From Oscillospiraceae bacterium (GTDB taxonomy: Bacteria; Bacillota; Clostridia; Oscillospirales; Oscillospiraceae), in NCBI GenBank assembly GCA_017435245.1, contig JAFSFK010000199.1, forward strand, positions 1-25,902: DNA of 25,902 nt, in the 5' to 3' direction. The position numbers were made by a program, and so were the translations under genes. Each line of letters starts with the position of its first letter. Position 1 is the stretch's first letter. Below the pieces are notes generated by a model. The model did no database searches. It was given only the letters and a program-made list of their open reading frames with translations, and was not told the origin of the DNA. Shown here in pieces: positions 16,821-23,243 of this stretch.

Positions 16821-17288
16821 ATGTCTACCAATTCTGGCGAGCATAAGCCGAATGATTTTACACCCGTGGTCGGTGCTATGTATCTGGCTGATTACGTATT
16901 CATGATAACCGAAAACCTGAACAAATTCCCTGATTATTCAGTGAAGGAAAAGAAGAATGCGGACGGGACGATAACACAGGTTTATGTGTTCCGTTCCGAT
17001 TCGCTCACGAATATAGTCAGGGAACAGGCGAACCAGATTTTCATGCTTGCGTACACAGCCAATGAAATCAATCTGAACCGGCAACCGTGGAGAAAAAACG
17101 AAAGGCTGTCAAAACAGGCAGAGGCCATCCGTCTGTGCGGAGAACATCTTGCAGAGATTCAGTTATGCAGAAAGCATTTCCATCTCAGTAACAGGAAGGT
17201 GAAGCACTGGGGCAAACAGACCCGTGATCTGCGTATTGCTCTGGAAGGGTGGCACGAAAAGGATAAAGACAGATATAGAAATATCTGA
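16821..17288 (+). CDS. avd: DGR accessory variability determinant (Avd-like)
   Basis: A 155 aa helical basic protein between the target gene and the template repeat, the same order as mtd-avd-TR-brt in Bordetella phage BPP-1. Known Avd proteins form a pentameric barrel of four-helix bundles that binds the RT and the template RNA. The sequence fits: helices at about residues 18-35 (MYLADYVFMITENLNKF), 60-82 (IVREQANQIFMLAYTANE), 90-115 and 120-145, with many K and R. GGAGGCTAAAGAA precedes the ATG. The call is from gene order, size and helical makeup; no fixed motif defines the family. Confidence 0.82.
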   Translation: MSTNSGEHKPNDFTPVVGAMYLADYVFMITENLNKFPDYSVKEKKNADGTITQVYVFRSDSLTNIVREQANQIFMLAYTANEINLNRQPWRKNERLSKQAEAIRLCGEHLAEIQLCRKHFHLSNRKVKHWGKQTRDLRIALEGWHEKDKDRYRNI

Positions 17289-17320
17289 TTCTTTATACAG
17301 GCTGTAGGCTGTACCGCTCC

Positions 17321-17448
17321 CCTCTGCTGTCAACGTGTGGTTGCGCTCCTGCAATCGTGGCAACGCCAACAATGCGTGGAATGTCAACAACAGTGGCAAC
17401 GTCAACAACAACAACGCCTACAATGCGAATAGGGGTTGCCCGGACTGT
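17321..17448 (+). repeat. DGR template repeat (TR)
   Basis: The template for mutagenic reverse transcription, 128 bases, in the same direction as VR. Template A residues lie mainly in AAC and AAT codons when read in the VR frame. Mutating A in these codons cannot make a stop codon, as seen in other DGRs. It contains (AAC)4 at 17404-17415, where VR has five codons. The 3' end, GGGGTTGCCCGGACTGT, is the IMH* counterpart and differs from VR by a single A to C. It is not part of a protein gene. Confidence 0.93.
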
Positions 17449-17605
17449 TTCGCTTGGGTTATATGGGCGACACATAGTGCCGCTACACCGAAAGAGTTAA
17501 AGATACAGGGAGCCGAATGCCTGACCCTGTTTCAGGGTGAACAATACTGTTGAGATGAGGCCACCCCATGGGGTGCTGTCCTCTATTACTCAGCGGACAA
17601 AAAAG
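17449..17605 (+). ncRNA. TR-RT spacer, likely part of the DGR template RNA
   Basis: About 157 bases between TR and the favoured RT start hold two symmetric elements. ACCCTG/CAGGGT with a TTT loop is at 17524-17538, and a perfect 14-base palindrome CACCCCATGGGGTG is at 17562-17575. In BPP-1 the template RNA continues about 140 bases past TR into a structured spacer that binds Avd and RT and primes cDNA synthesis. The size and place match. Function is inferred; a longer RT reading frame (GTG 17537, ATG 17555) would overlap part of it. Confidence 0.5.
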
Positions 17606-18700
17606 ATGAATACTTTCCAAGAATCTGTTGAATTTGATGCACTGTACGATTCAATGTGGAAATGCAGATGCGGCAAGATGTGGAAAGCCTCAGTTGCCCG
17701 GTATGTCTTACATGGCATAGACGAGACGTTGAAGCTTGAAGAAGAAATTGCCAGTGGAGCCTATAAGCCCCGGAAACCTCACACTTTCACATTGACCTAT
17801 CCGAAGGTGCGTCCTTGTTCCTCGACCCACATCCGAGATCGGATAGTGCAACGGAGCCTCAATGACAACGTGATATATCCTGAAATGACACGCAGTTTTA
17901 TTTGGGATAACATGGCCTGTCAGAAGGGCAAGGGAACAACTAAAGCCATGGACAGACTGGACAGCTTTCTCCACAGGGTTTTCATCAACAACGGAAATTC
18001 TGTTGAAGGGCTGTCCGTTCTGCAGGCAGATGTTCACGGATATTACAGAAACATGCGTCATGAGGATGCAAAAGCCTGTTTCTCCCGGCATCTGGATGAG
18101 CAGACAGTAGATCAGTCTATGAAATGGCTACAGCGGCAATACCCGTATGAAGTAGGCTACGAGCCGGGTTCTCAGATGGTGCAGATACTCGGAATCAGCC
18201 TACTCGACCCGATGGACCATACCGTAAAAGAGAGATTGCGTGCGAAGGTCTACGAACGGTACATGGATGATTTCTACATCATAAGCAACAGCGTTTCTTT
18301 TCTGGAAGATTGCAGAGATACCATCACAGAGGAATTGGCAAAGCTGGGCATGGAACTTCACCCGGATAAAACCAAAATCTATCCTCTGAAAGAGGGAATC
18401 AAAGTGCTCGGCTTCACCTTTCGCCTGACGGACACCGGCAAGGTGATTCGGATAATAAACCCCGGAAATGTGAAGCATGAGAGAAAGAAGCTCTACAGAA
18501 TGGCTCAGCTCGTCAAGAGCGGCGAGATGACCGAAGAAAAGATGCTGACATGCTATAGATCATGGAAAGCCCATGCCGAGAAGGGCAACTCCTACCAACT
18601 CCTTGTGCGGATGGATGAATACGTACAATCTTTATTGGAGGGCATAAAACATGAAGATTATCCAGCTTGTGGGCACGATTCTGGAACGGCACCAGAATGA
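17606..18700 (+). CDS. DGR reverse transcriptase
   Basis: A 364 aa RT from ATG 17606. The frame is open from GTG 17537 or ATG 17555, but 17606 leaves the usual spacer after TR. Motifs in order: the RT-0/1 region with 'ASGAYKPRKPHTF' and 'RDRIVQRSL'; the 'ACQKGKGTTKAMDRL' motif 2; motif 3 LQADVHGYYRNM with catalytic D142; motif 4 GSQMVQ at 188-193; YMDD at 219-222; and 'HPDKTKIYPL' and 'VLGFTF' after it. It lacks maturase and endonuclease domains. DGR RTs usually carry GxxxSQ in motif 4; here the S position is V. It copies TR RNA with errors at adenines. Confidence 0.92.
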   Translation: MNTFQESVEFDALYDSMWKCRCGKMWKASVARYVLHGIDETLKLEEEIASGAYKPRKPHTFTLTYPKVRPCSSTHIRDRIVQRSLNDNVIYPEMTRSFIWDNMACQKGKGTTKAMDRLDSFLHRVFINNGNSVEGLSVLQADVHGYYRNMRHEDAKACFSRHLDEQTVDQSMKWLQRQYPYEVGYEPGSQMVQILGISLLDPMDHTVKERLRAKVYERYMDDFYIISNSVSFLEDCRDTITEELAKLGMELHPDKTKIYPLKEGIKVLGFTFRLTDTGKVIRIINPGNVKHERKKLYRMAQLVKSGEMTEEKMLTCYRSWKAHAEKGNSYQLLVRMDEYVQSLLEGIKHEDYPACGHDSGTAPE

Positions 18701-18815
18701 GAACACCCGGGCAATGGCAGAGGAAATGAAGGCCGTACAGGACTACAACATCATGATGGGAAACCTTGAAGACCCGGCAGAGGGTGAAGAAATGGAGGCA
18801 GAAACCAATGGCTAA
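18651..18815 (+). CDS. Small helical protein after RT
   Basis: A 54 aa protein, start ATG 18651 with TTGGAGGGCATAAAAC before it, overlapping the RT end by 50 bases in another frame. It begins MKIIQLVGTILERHQNENTRAMAEEM, then a glutamate-rich tail ending in NG. The sequence looks like one amphipathic helix with an acidic tail. It also overlaps the XkdX-like gene start by eight bases. I do not recognise it. The good ribosome site and overlapping arrangement favour a real gene. Confidence 0.5.
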   Translation: MKIIQLVGTILERHQNENTRAMAEEMKAVQDYNIMMGNLEDPAEGEEMEAETNG

Positions 18816-18981
18816 GAAAAAGACTGTGCAGGAGGTTGTCCACTCTCCGAAGTTCTATCTTGTGAAGGGGTATTACGACACCGGGAAGTGGAGCAAAAAG
18901 GCTGTACGCAATGCTGTCGGCAGAGCGTGGATTACAGCGGCAGAGTATCAGGAAATCACCGGGGAGGTTTACGAGGCATGA
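18808..18981 (+). CDS. XkdX-family small phage protein
   Basis: A 57 aa protein with the XkdX signature FYLVKGYYDTGKWSKKAVRNAVGRAWITAAEYQEITGEVYE, the repeated 'YY..G.W....V..AV....IT..EY..ITG..Y' pattern. Members are found near tail-fibre and lysis genes of many Gram-positive phages and of PBSX; their role is not established. The start is ATG 18808 (MAKKKT), with GGAGG 12 bases upstream, rather than the frame's earlier non-supported start. Its stop overlaps the next gene's start (ATGA). Confidence 0.8.
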   Translation: MAKKKTVQEVVHSPKFYLVKGYYDTGKWSKKAVRNAVGRAWITAAEYQEITGEVYEA

Positions 18982-19148
18982 AAACGACAGTGACCCTTGA
19001 AAACAAGGACGTTCGGGAGATCATTGCCAAGTTCCTCGGAGTGAAGACGGAAGACGTTATTCCGAACCGCTATTCTTTCGGGGTGGCGAATATGAGTGCT
19101 CAGGAGATCGAGCGGCGCATCTATGGGCCGAAAATGCGGGAGGGTTGA
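18978..19148 (+). CDS. Small hypothetical protein
   Basis: A 56 aa protein starting at ATG 18978, which overlaps the XkdX stop. The pattern 'VTLENKDVREIIAKFLGVKTEDVIPNRYSFGV' resembles a helix followed by a beta strand, but no family is clear. It is translationally coupled to XkdX and followed three bases later by the membrane peptide gene. Function is not known. Confidence 0.55.
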   Translation: MKTTVTLENKDVREIIAKFLGVKTEDVIPNRYSFGVANMSAQEIERRIYGPKMREG

Positions 19149-19151
19149 ACC

Positions 19152-19241
19152 ATGATTTCTGCATGGCATCTGCTCTGGATTGTCCCGCTCTCTGTTTTTA
19201 TGGGCATCCTTGTCGTGGCTGTTGTCAGCGGGGGCAAATAA
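19152..19241 (+). CDS. Very small single-span membrane protein
   Basis: A 29 aa product with sequence MISAWHLLWIVPLSV then FMGILVVAVVSGGK. It is one hydrophobic segment from about residues 5-25 with a short charged end, typical of small phage membrane proteins in the region before endolysin. It starts three bases after the previous stop and is too short for automatic gene calls. A role near lysis, such as an antiholin-like or spanin-like helper, is possible but unproven. Confidence 0.45.
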   Translation: MISAWHLLWIVPLSVFMGILVVAVVSGGK

Positions 19242-19242
19242 G

Positions 19243-20076
19243 ATGGGGAGCAGAGAAAAAATCTACAGCGTCCTCCGGGGTGCCGGTCTGACACGGGCTG
19301 GCGCTTTGGGGCTGATGGGCAACTGGGATTGCGAGAGCAACCTTGAAGCTGGACGGGTACAGGGGGATTTCTCCCCCTACCGTACCGGCTCAAAGCTGTA
19401 CGTATCGCAGATCACCAGCGGCGTAATCTCCAAAGAACAGTTCATGAAGGATGCAAAGGGCTTCGGACTTGCTCAGTGGACGTACTTCACCCGGAAGGGA
19501 AAACTTTACAACTATTGGAGGAACAGCGGCGTTGCTCTGGATGATGCCGAGATGCAGACCCGGTTTGCTCTGTATGAGTTATCAACCGGGGGCGAGTATT
19601 CCGGGCTGTATTCTTTCCTGAGATCGTCAGAAGACCTCCGGGCATGTGTTGAGAAGGTCTGCACCATTTATGAACGCCCAGCGGTCAATAACATTGATGC
19701 ACGGTACTCTGCGGCGCAAAGGCTCGCCGCAGAGATACCGGACGGAGCGGGGGATGTAAATACAGACCCCGGAGAAGAAACCCCGGCTGACGGACAGCAA
19801 AGCGGCTCAGAGGAAACACCGAAGGTTGGCTCCCCGTTCTGGCCTCCCCGTGGTTATTATGGCGGCTACCAAGACCCCGGCCTGTGCCGAGGGATGAGCG
19901 GCAAGGATGTAAAGCTCATGCGTTCTCTGTTAGAGATCAGGGGCTACGATGTAACCGGGGGTGAGGAATTTGACGAGCAGACCGAGAAAGCCCTTGTCCA
20001 GTTCCAGAGCAATCAGAACCTTGCGGCAGACGGCATCTGTGGCAAGAATAGTTGGCATGCGCTGTTGACGGCATAA
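19243..20076 (+). CDS. Endolysin: phage tail lysozyme domain plus peptidoglycan-binding domain
   Basis: A 277 aa cell wall hydrolase. Residues 1 to about 150 form the phage_lysozyme2-type domain: LGLMGNWDCESNLEAG near residues 22-35 with the probable catalytic E31, and GFGLAQWTYFTRKGKL near residue 78. A P, E and G-rich linker (residues about 170-205) leads to a C-terminal PG_binding_1 domain: GMSGKDVKLMRSLLEIRGYDV, then 'FDEQTEKALVQFQ', then 'GICGKNSWHALL'. The longer frame begins at a TTG at 19180 without a ribosome site; ATG 19243, just after the previous stop, is preferred. It is followed by holin genes. Confidence 0.88.
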   Translation: MGSREKIYSVLRGAGLTRAGALGLMGNWDCESNLEAGRVQGDFSPYRTGSKLYVSQITSGVISKEQFMKDAKGFGLAQWTYFTRKGKLYNYWRNSGVALDDAEMQTRFALYELSTGGEYSGLYSFLRSSEDLRACVEKVCTIYERPAVNNIDARYSAAQRLAAEIPDGAGDVNTDPGEETPADGQQSGSEETPKVGSPFWPPRGYYGGYQDPGLCRGMSGKDVKLMRSLLEIRGYDVTGGEEFDEQTEKALVQFQSNQNLAADGICGKNSWHALLTA

Positions 20077-20095
20077 CAGGAAAGGAGCAAAGAAA

Positions 20096-20362
20096 ATGAG
20101 TGATGCAATAATTGTTGCACTCATCACAGGGGGCATTTCCCTTTTTGGGTCAGTCCTCGCAATCATTTCCACCAGCCGTAAGCAGACGGCTGAGCTGGAC
20201 AAAGCCATGGCGGTTATGAAATCTGAAATGTCCTCCATGAAAGAGGACATCAAGAGCCATAACCGCTATGCGCAGATGTTCTCAGAGAATATACCGGCAA
20301 TAAAAACGCACATGGAAGATGTAGACCGAAGATTGAACAATCTGGAAAGGAGCAAAGCGTAA
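20096..20362 (+). CDS. Membrane coiled-coil protein, holin-associated
   Basis: An 88 aa protein with GGAAAGGAGCAAAGAAA before its ATG. Residues about 5-27 are one membrane segment (IIVALITGGISLFGSVLAIIST). The rest is a long charged helix with heptads (ELDKAMAVMKSEMSSMKEDIK, ..EDVDRRLNNLERSK). This architecture resembles XhlA or holin-partner proteins found beside holins of Gram-positive phages. Its neighbours are endolysin and a Dp-1-like holin, so a part in lysis is likely, but the exact family is not fixed. Confidence 0.7.
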   Translation: MSDAIIVALITGGISLFGSVLAIISTSRKQTAELDKAMAVMKSEMSSMKEDIKSHNRYAQMFSENIPAIKTHMEDVDRRLNNLERSKA

Positions 20363-20363
20363 C

Positions 20364-20600
20364 ATGAAACTTCCTGACAAAGTGTACGACATTCTGAAAT
20401 GGGTGACGATGATTGTTATCCCCGCTCTGGCGACCGCTTATGTCGGTCTGGCGGCAGTTTGGGGATGGCCTTATGCGGATGAGATCGCAAAGACCTCTGC
20501 GGTGATCTGCACCCTCCTCGGTGCTCTTTTGGGTATCAGTACGGCGCAGTACAACAAGGGAGAACCGACAGAATACGAAGCAAAGCACATCTCCGAATAA
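20364..20600 (+). CDS. Phage holin, Dp-1 family
   Basis: A 78 aa protein with two membrane segments (about 13-33 and 43-60) and a hydrophilic C-terminus. It starts MKLPDKVYDILKWVTMIVIPALATAYVGLA and contains 'VWGWPYADEI' and 'LGALLGISTAQYNK', the pattern of the phage_holin_Dp1 family. Holins form membrane holes at a set time and release endolysin. It starts one base after the stop of the coiled-coil gene and is the last gene before the terminator. Confidence 0.85.
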   Translation: MKLPDKVYDILKWVTMIVIPALATAYVGLAAVWGWPYADEIAKTSAVICTLLGALLGISTAQYNKGEPTEYEAKHISE

Positions 20601-20608
20601 ATGACAAA

Positions 20609-20654
20609 TGCCCCGCCTCCTGATGATTTTTCGGGAGGACGGGGCAATTTTTTT
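20609..20654 (+). terminator. Strong intrinsic terminator at the end of the late operon
   Basis: TGCCCCG-CCTCC (20609-20620) pairs with GGAGG-ACGGGGCA (20634-20646), with one bulged A, followed by a run of seven or eight T. It ends the rightward late transcript just past the holin gene. Confidence 0.9.
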
Positions 20655-20850
20655 GTCTGCTCCCCGTTTTGACGGGCAAGCCTTCGATTTAAGCGGACGT
20701 TTCCAGAGGATGTGAATTTATATTACGACACACCGAAAAACCGCATCTGCGAGAAGTACGGCGAAGAAATACCTTGAAATGACGGTTTTCCTGAGAAAAA
20801 ACGGGCTTCTGGAGCAATTCTGTACGCACGGGATGAATGACGGTTCATTG
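20655..20850. other. Intergenic region left of attP
   Basis: No believable gene here. A short hairpin CCCGT/ACGGG with TTTG loop lies at 20663-20676. AATGACGGTT occurs twice (20778-20787 and 20836-20845) in the direction of attP and may be an extra arm repeat. The rest shows no clear structure. Confidence 0.55.
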
Positions 20851-20915
20851 GTAACAACGCTGGTAACAATAAGCCTGTTTTCCACTGTTTGCCACTGTTT
20901 TTTTAGAGGAAAGAG

Positions 20916-20955
20916 ATACGCCAGACAGCCCGTGATTTCTGGACTTCTGGCGTAT
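20916..20955. repeat. 10-bp inverted repeat next to the tRNA 3' end
   Basis: ATACGCCAGA (20916-20925) and TCTGGCGTAT (20946-20955), 20 bases apart, just after the CCA end of the tRNA half when read on the minus strand. It may be a tRNA terminator carried along with the att core or an integrase-related element. There is no long T-run on the minus strand side. Confidence 0.55.
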
Positions 20956-20959
20956 TCTT

Positions 20960-21009
20960 TGGTCCGAGTGACTGGATTTGAACCAGCGGCCTCTTGAACC
21001 CCATTCAAG
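20960..21009 (-). tRNA. Partial tRNA-Pro(GGG): anticodon arm to CCA, attachment core
   Basis: On the minus strand: anticodon stem CTTGA/TCAAG (21005-21009 and 20993-20997) around loop ATGGGGT (anticodon GGG), variable loop AGGCC, T-stem with TTCAAAT loop, acceptor strand CACTCGG, A, then CCA. No matching 5' acceptor strand CCGAGTG is seen, so this is not a full tRNA gene. It is the 3' half a phage carries to restore the host gene after integration. Confidence 0.8.
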
Positions 21010-21068
21010 ACAGAGCCGCCTGATTATGGGCCAAAACGTATACGAAGTAACAACGGGGTAACAATAGC

Positions 21069-22217
21069 TCAAATTGCGTTGGTGATGCGTTCGAGATCGG
21101 CGTAACTCACATCCTGATAGTAACGGAGCATTTCTGTTGAGGTGTGACCGATGAGGGCGAGCTTGTCCTTGTCTGCCCCGGCAGTTCTTTTCATTAAGGT
21201 GCTGAAGGTGTGGCGGCATGTATGGGGTGAATATTTGTGCCTTTTTATTCCCCCGGCAATTTCCACCATCGGATTGTTTATGCCGATCTGTTCCAGAGCA
21301 GGATAGAATGCCTTTTCCGTGAATGTCCGCAAGTCCCAAGCCTTGCCGTCTGTATCAGGGAATAATGCCCCGGTGCCGGTGGCTTGATCGGCAACGAGCT
21401 TTTTGATTTTGGGGGAGATCGTGACTGTGCGGCCTTTACCGGCTGTTGTCTTTGCCCCGCCTACCAGAGCGTTGTGCTGTTTGTCGTAGTCAGAGACGGA
21501 CAGCGAGAGAAATTCAGAAGGGCGAAACCCAGTATAGATCATGCAATAGATGTAATTCGCAAACGGCACTGATCCTGTCGCTTTGCGGATTTTTTCTATT
21601 TCTATATCCGTAAAGCTCTCACGGTGTGCGGCATCTTCCCCGGTGACAGTGAGGAATGGTGCGAGATTCAGATTGTCAGGAATAACGTGCCGGGGAATTC
21701 CATACTTATACATCAGGCCAACGACAGCACGCATGTTCTCCCGGGTGCGTTTACCAGCGGGGCAGTTGTCGAGGCATTCCTGCAGATCGTCCACGTCTAT
21801 ATCAGAGATGCGGAGAAACCATATATCCTCAAAATGCTTAATTGCCGCCTTGTAACAGTCCATGGTGGATTTCCCGGCGTTATGAGTTGGCAACCATTTA
21901 TCGTACAGTTCCTTAAAGGTGAGTTTCTGCTTGATTTCTTTGCGTGGATCGCTGGACAGTTTCGACAGTGCGTTAATGGCATCCGTCTTTTTCTGGAAGG
22001 TCTGACACCGCCTCTTGCAGTGGCGTTTTCCCTTTTCATCGGTATAATAACCGAGGGTCACAAGGGCTTTCCATTTACCGTTTGGAAGTTGAATAACCGT
22101 TCCTTGACCGTTCCCCCGCTTTTTAGTTGATTGGCGTTTGACTACGGCTCTGCCGCAGATCGGGCAGAAGTTGAAGCCCTCCGGGAGATCGGTGCCACAC
22201 TTCTTGCATGTGTTCAT
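21069..22217 (-). CDS. int: Tyrosine recombinase (phage integrase) with N-terminal zinc ribbon
   Basis: A 382 aa integrase. Residues 1-25 are a zinc ribbon with C4, C7, C18 and C21. Residues about 38-80 are an arm-binding domain (GNGQGTVIQLPNGKWKALV). About 98-180 is the SAM-like core-binding domain, and about 195-382 the catalytic domain. The catalytic set is visible: R232 in TGFRPSE, K256 in the beta hairpin, H332 and R335 in HTCRHTF, H358 in GHTS, and Y367. Its start overlaps the stop of the upstream gene (ATGA). The gene ends one base from attP, as is usual for integrases that recombine at tRNA genes. Confidence 0.93.
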   Translation of the reverse strand: MNTCKKCGTDLPEGFNFCPICGRAVVKRQSTKKRGNGQGTVIQLPNGKWKALVTLGYYTDEKGKRHCKRRCQTFQKKTDAINALSKLSSDPRKEIKQKLTFKELYDKWLPTHNAGKSTMDCYKAAIKHFEDIWFLRISDIDVDDLQECLDNCPAGKRTRENMRAVVGLMYKYGIPRHVIPDNLNLAPFLTVTGEDAAHRESFTDIEIEKIRKATGSVPFANYIYCMIYTGFRPSEFLSLSVSDYDKQHNALVGGAKTTAGKGRTVTISPKIKKLVADQATGTGALFPDTDGKAWDLRTFTEKAFYPALEQIGINNPMVEIAGGIKRHKYSPHTCRHTFSTLMKRTAGADKDKLALIGHTSTEMLRYYQDVSYADLERITNAI

Positions 22218-22666
22218 AGTTTAGAACCACAGTATTCGCAGAAGCGTCCTTTCGTCTGTGCTCCGCAGGATGGGCAGACCTTCGGTTCATTTTCTGCGGC
22301 AATCCTCGCCTCTGCTCTGGCTTCGGCCTCTGCAGAGGCTTCTTTTTTTGCCCGGATATAAGGAAGTAGTCCCCAAGAGATCAAAGCCCCGCCTACCACA
22401 AGGGCGGTCAGGAAATAACCGATAGACCAGCCTCCTTCTGGTGACATGAACCCTGCAATGATGAATAAAGCTCCGATAGCGAATTTGGCTATCATTGCGC
22501 CCCGGTTCTGTCTCATTCCGGTGGAGTGTTGCCGGGAATCTCCTTGCATGAGCTTCACGCATCGGGGGCAGGTGTACCGTCTGTTTTGCCTGTTGTACCT
22601 GTAGCCGTGGTTTGCGTCAAACTGCCGTCCGCAGTATTCGCACTTAACCATGTGTTTCTGTGCCAT
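22214..22666 (-). CDS. Zinc-ribbon membrane protein between repressor and integrase
   Basis: A 150 aa protein with three parts. The first is an N-terminal zinc-binding region (C9, C12, C33, C36). The second is a hydrophobic region with two likely membrane helices at about residues 58-78 and 83-103. The third is a charged coil, then a C-terminal zinc ribbon of the type CPSCGAQ...FCEYCGSKL. Its zinc ribbon resembles the one at the integrase N-terminus. The start ATG 22666 has GGAGG eight bases before it; the ATG six bases earlier is too close. It is translationally coupled to the integrase. It may be a superinfection or lysogenic conversion protein, but no known family member is certain. Confidence 0.65.
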   Translation of the reverse strand: MAQKHMVKCEYCGRQFDANHGYRYNRQNRRYTCPRCVKLMQGDSRQHSTGMRQNRGAMIAKFAIGALFIIAGFMSPEGGWSIGYFLTALVVGGALISWGLLPYIRAKKEASAEAEARAEARIAAENEPKVCPSCGAQTKGRFCEYCGSKL

Positions 22667-22708
22667 AGTCATTGCCTCCTATTTAGATGTAATCAGAAAA
22701 GACCAGTA

Positions 22709-23068
22709 TTAAGCCGTCTGCTGGTTTTCTTTTTCTTTCGGGATGTATACGAAGCCGTAGTCCTCCAAATCAATAGCGACCTTGCGCCGGGTTTTTTCGT
22801 CTGCCTGTCTCCATGATCTGACAAGGGCTTTTTCCTCTCCACCGTAAAAATTCTCCGGTGAGATCGTTTCCTCATCATAGATCAGGAAGTCCAGCGTTAC
22901 ATTGAAGTATTGGGCAACCTTTTTCAGGGTGGAAACCTTGGCGTTTTCATAGCCTTTCTTCCAGAACCCGTCAATAGTGGTATAAGGAATCCCCGACTTC
23001 ATAGAGAATGTCCTTTTATTTAGACCGTGCTCAGCCATCAGCCAGTCCAGTTTGTCCAGAAATGTCAT
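22709..23068 (-). CDS. CI-like repressor, HTH_3 (XRE) family
   Basis: A 119 aa protein. Residues about 2-60 form an XRE-type helix-turn-helix: FLDKLDWLMAEHGLNKRTFSMKSGIPYTTIDGFWKKG, then KVSTLKKVAQYFNVTLDFLI. The C-terminal half is charged and short; it lacks a peptidase S24 domain, so induction by RecA self-cleavage is not expected. The frame is open further upstream, but GGAGG eight bases before ATG 23068 fixes the start. It faces the early rightward promoter. The operators 23139-23218 are its likely binding sites, and it should set lysogeny and its own expression. Confidence 0.85.
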   Translation of the reverse strand: MTFLDKLDWLMAEHGLNKRTFSMKSGIPYTTIDGFWKKGYENAKVSTLKKVAQYFNVTLDFLIYDEETISPENFYGGEEKALVRSWRQADEKTRRKVAIDLEDYGFVYIPKEKENQQTA

Positions 23069-23099
23069 ATTCATTGCCTCCCGGTGATCGGATGAGGAT

Positions 23100-23128
23100 A
23101 CCATAGCACAATCTTTTCTCTTTTGCAA
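23100..23128 (-). promoter_or_regulatory. Repressor promoter (leftward)
   Basis: On the minus strand TTGCAA (23128-23123) is separated by 17 bases from TATGGT (23105-23100), a fair sigma-A promoter. It lies 32 bases upstream of the repressor start. The left operator copy lies just behind its -35 box, a position suited to regulation by the repressor. Confidence 0.6.
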
Positions 23129-23139
23129 GAAAAATTTTT

Positions 23140-23218
23140 CCCCGCAGGGTAAATTCACGGTTGACAATTTACCCTGCGGGGTGTACTATTGCACCATCAG
23201 ATACCCCACAGGGTAAAT
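23140..23218. promoter_or_regulatory. Three operator copies (O1-O3)
   Basis: CCCCGCAGGGTAAATT (23140-23155) is repeated in perfect inverted form at 23166-23181, and again in the first orientation with one change (CCCCACAGGGTAAAT) at 23204-23218. Each copy contains a near-palindrome of the form ACCC-N4-GGGT. O2 lies between the -35 and -10 boxes of the rightward promoter, so bound repressor would block it. Confidence 0.85.
23161..23189 (+). promoter_or_regulatory. Early rightward promoter
   Basis: TTGACA (23161-23166), a 17-base gap, then TACTAT (23184-23189): a near-consensus sigma-A promoter. The first gene starts at 23244. Operator O2 occupies the gap and O3 lies just past the start of transcription, so the repressor can shut it down. 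Confidence 0.88.
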
Positions 23219-23243
23219 AAATCTTAATTCGGAGGCAATTAAA

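Larger units (their letters stand above)
20851..21068. other. attP: Phage attachment site (attP) with tRNA-Pro core
   Basis: The core is the tRNA-Pro 3' half at 20960-21009. Both sides carry a near-identical pair of motifs, GTAACAAC then GGTAACAAT: left arm 20851-20870 and right arm 21047-21065. CCACTGTTT is also doubled at 20882-20890 and 20892-20900. Such flanking pairs are expected for integrase arm sites. The right arm ends next to the integrase stop codon. Confidence 0.8.

Noticed and set aside
17390..17430. AAC-rich stretch as a tandem repeat or CRISPR-like array
   Set aside because: The AAC units are codons of the DGR template and are explained by alignment to VR. There are no regular spacers.
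17335..17553. Open frame over the template repeat (MWLRSCNRGNANN...)
   Set aside because: It mirrors the VR protein frame because TR copies VR; it lacks a ribosome site and runs into the RT leader. It is a non-coding template.
17606..18700. RT as a group II intron maturase or retron RT
   Set aside because: No maturase or endonuclease domain, no intron RNA ends and no retron msr/msd; the TR/VR pair with A-only changes points to a DGR.
19180..19242. Endolysin start at TTG 19180
   Set aside because: It would overlap the small membrane gene and has no ribosome site; ATG 19243 begins where the lysozyme domain starts.
20779..20997. Open frame of 72 codons ending VRVTGFEPAAS
   Set aside because: It reads through the reverse strand of the tRNA-Pro half; such GFEPAAS endings are a common artefact of tRNA sequence, and there is no ribosome site.
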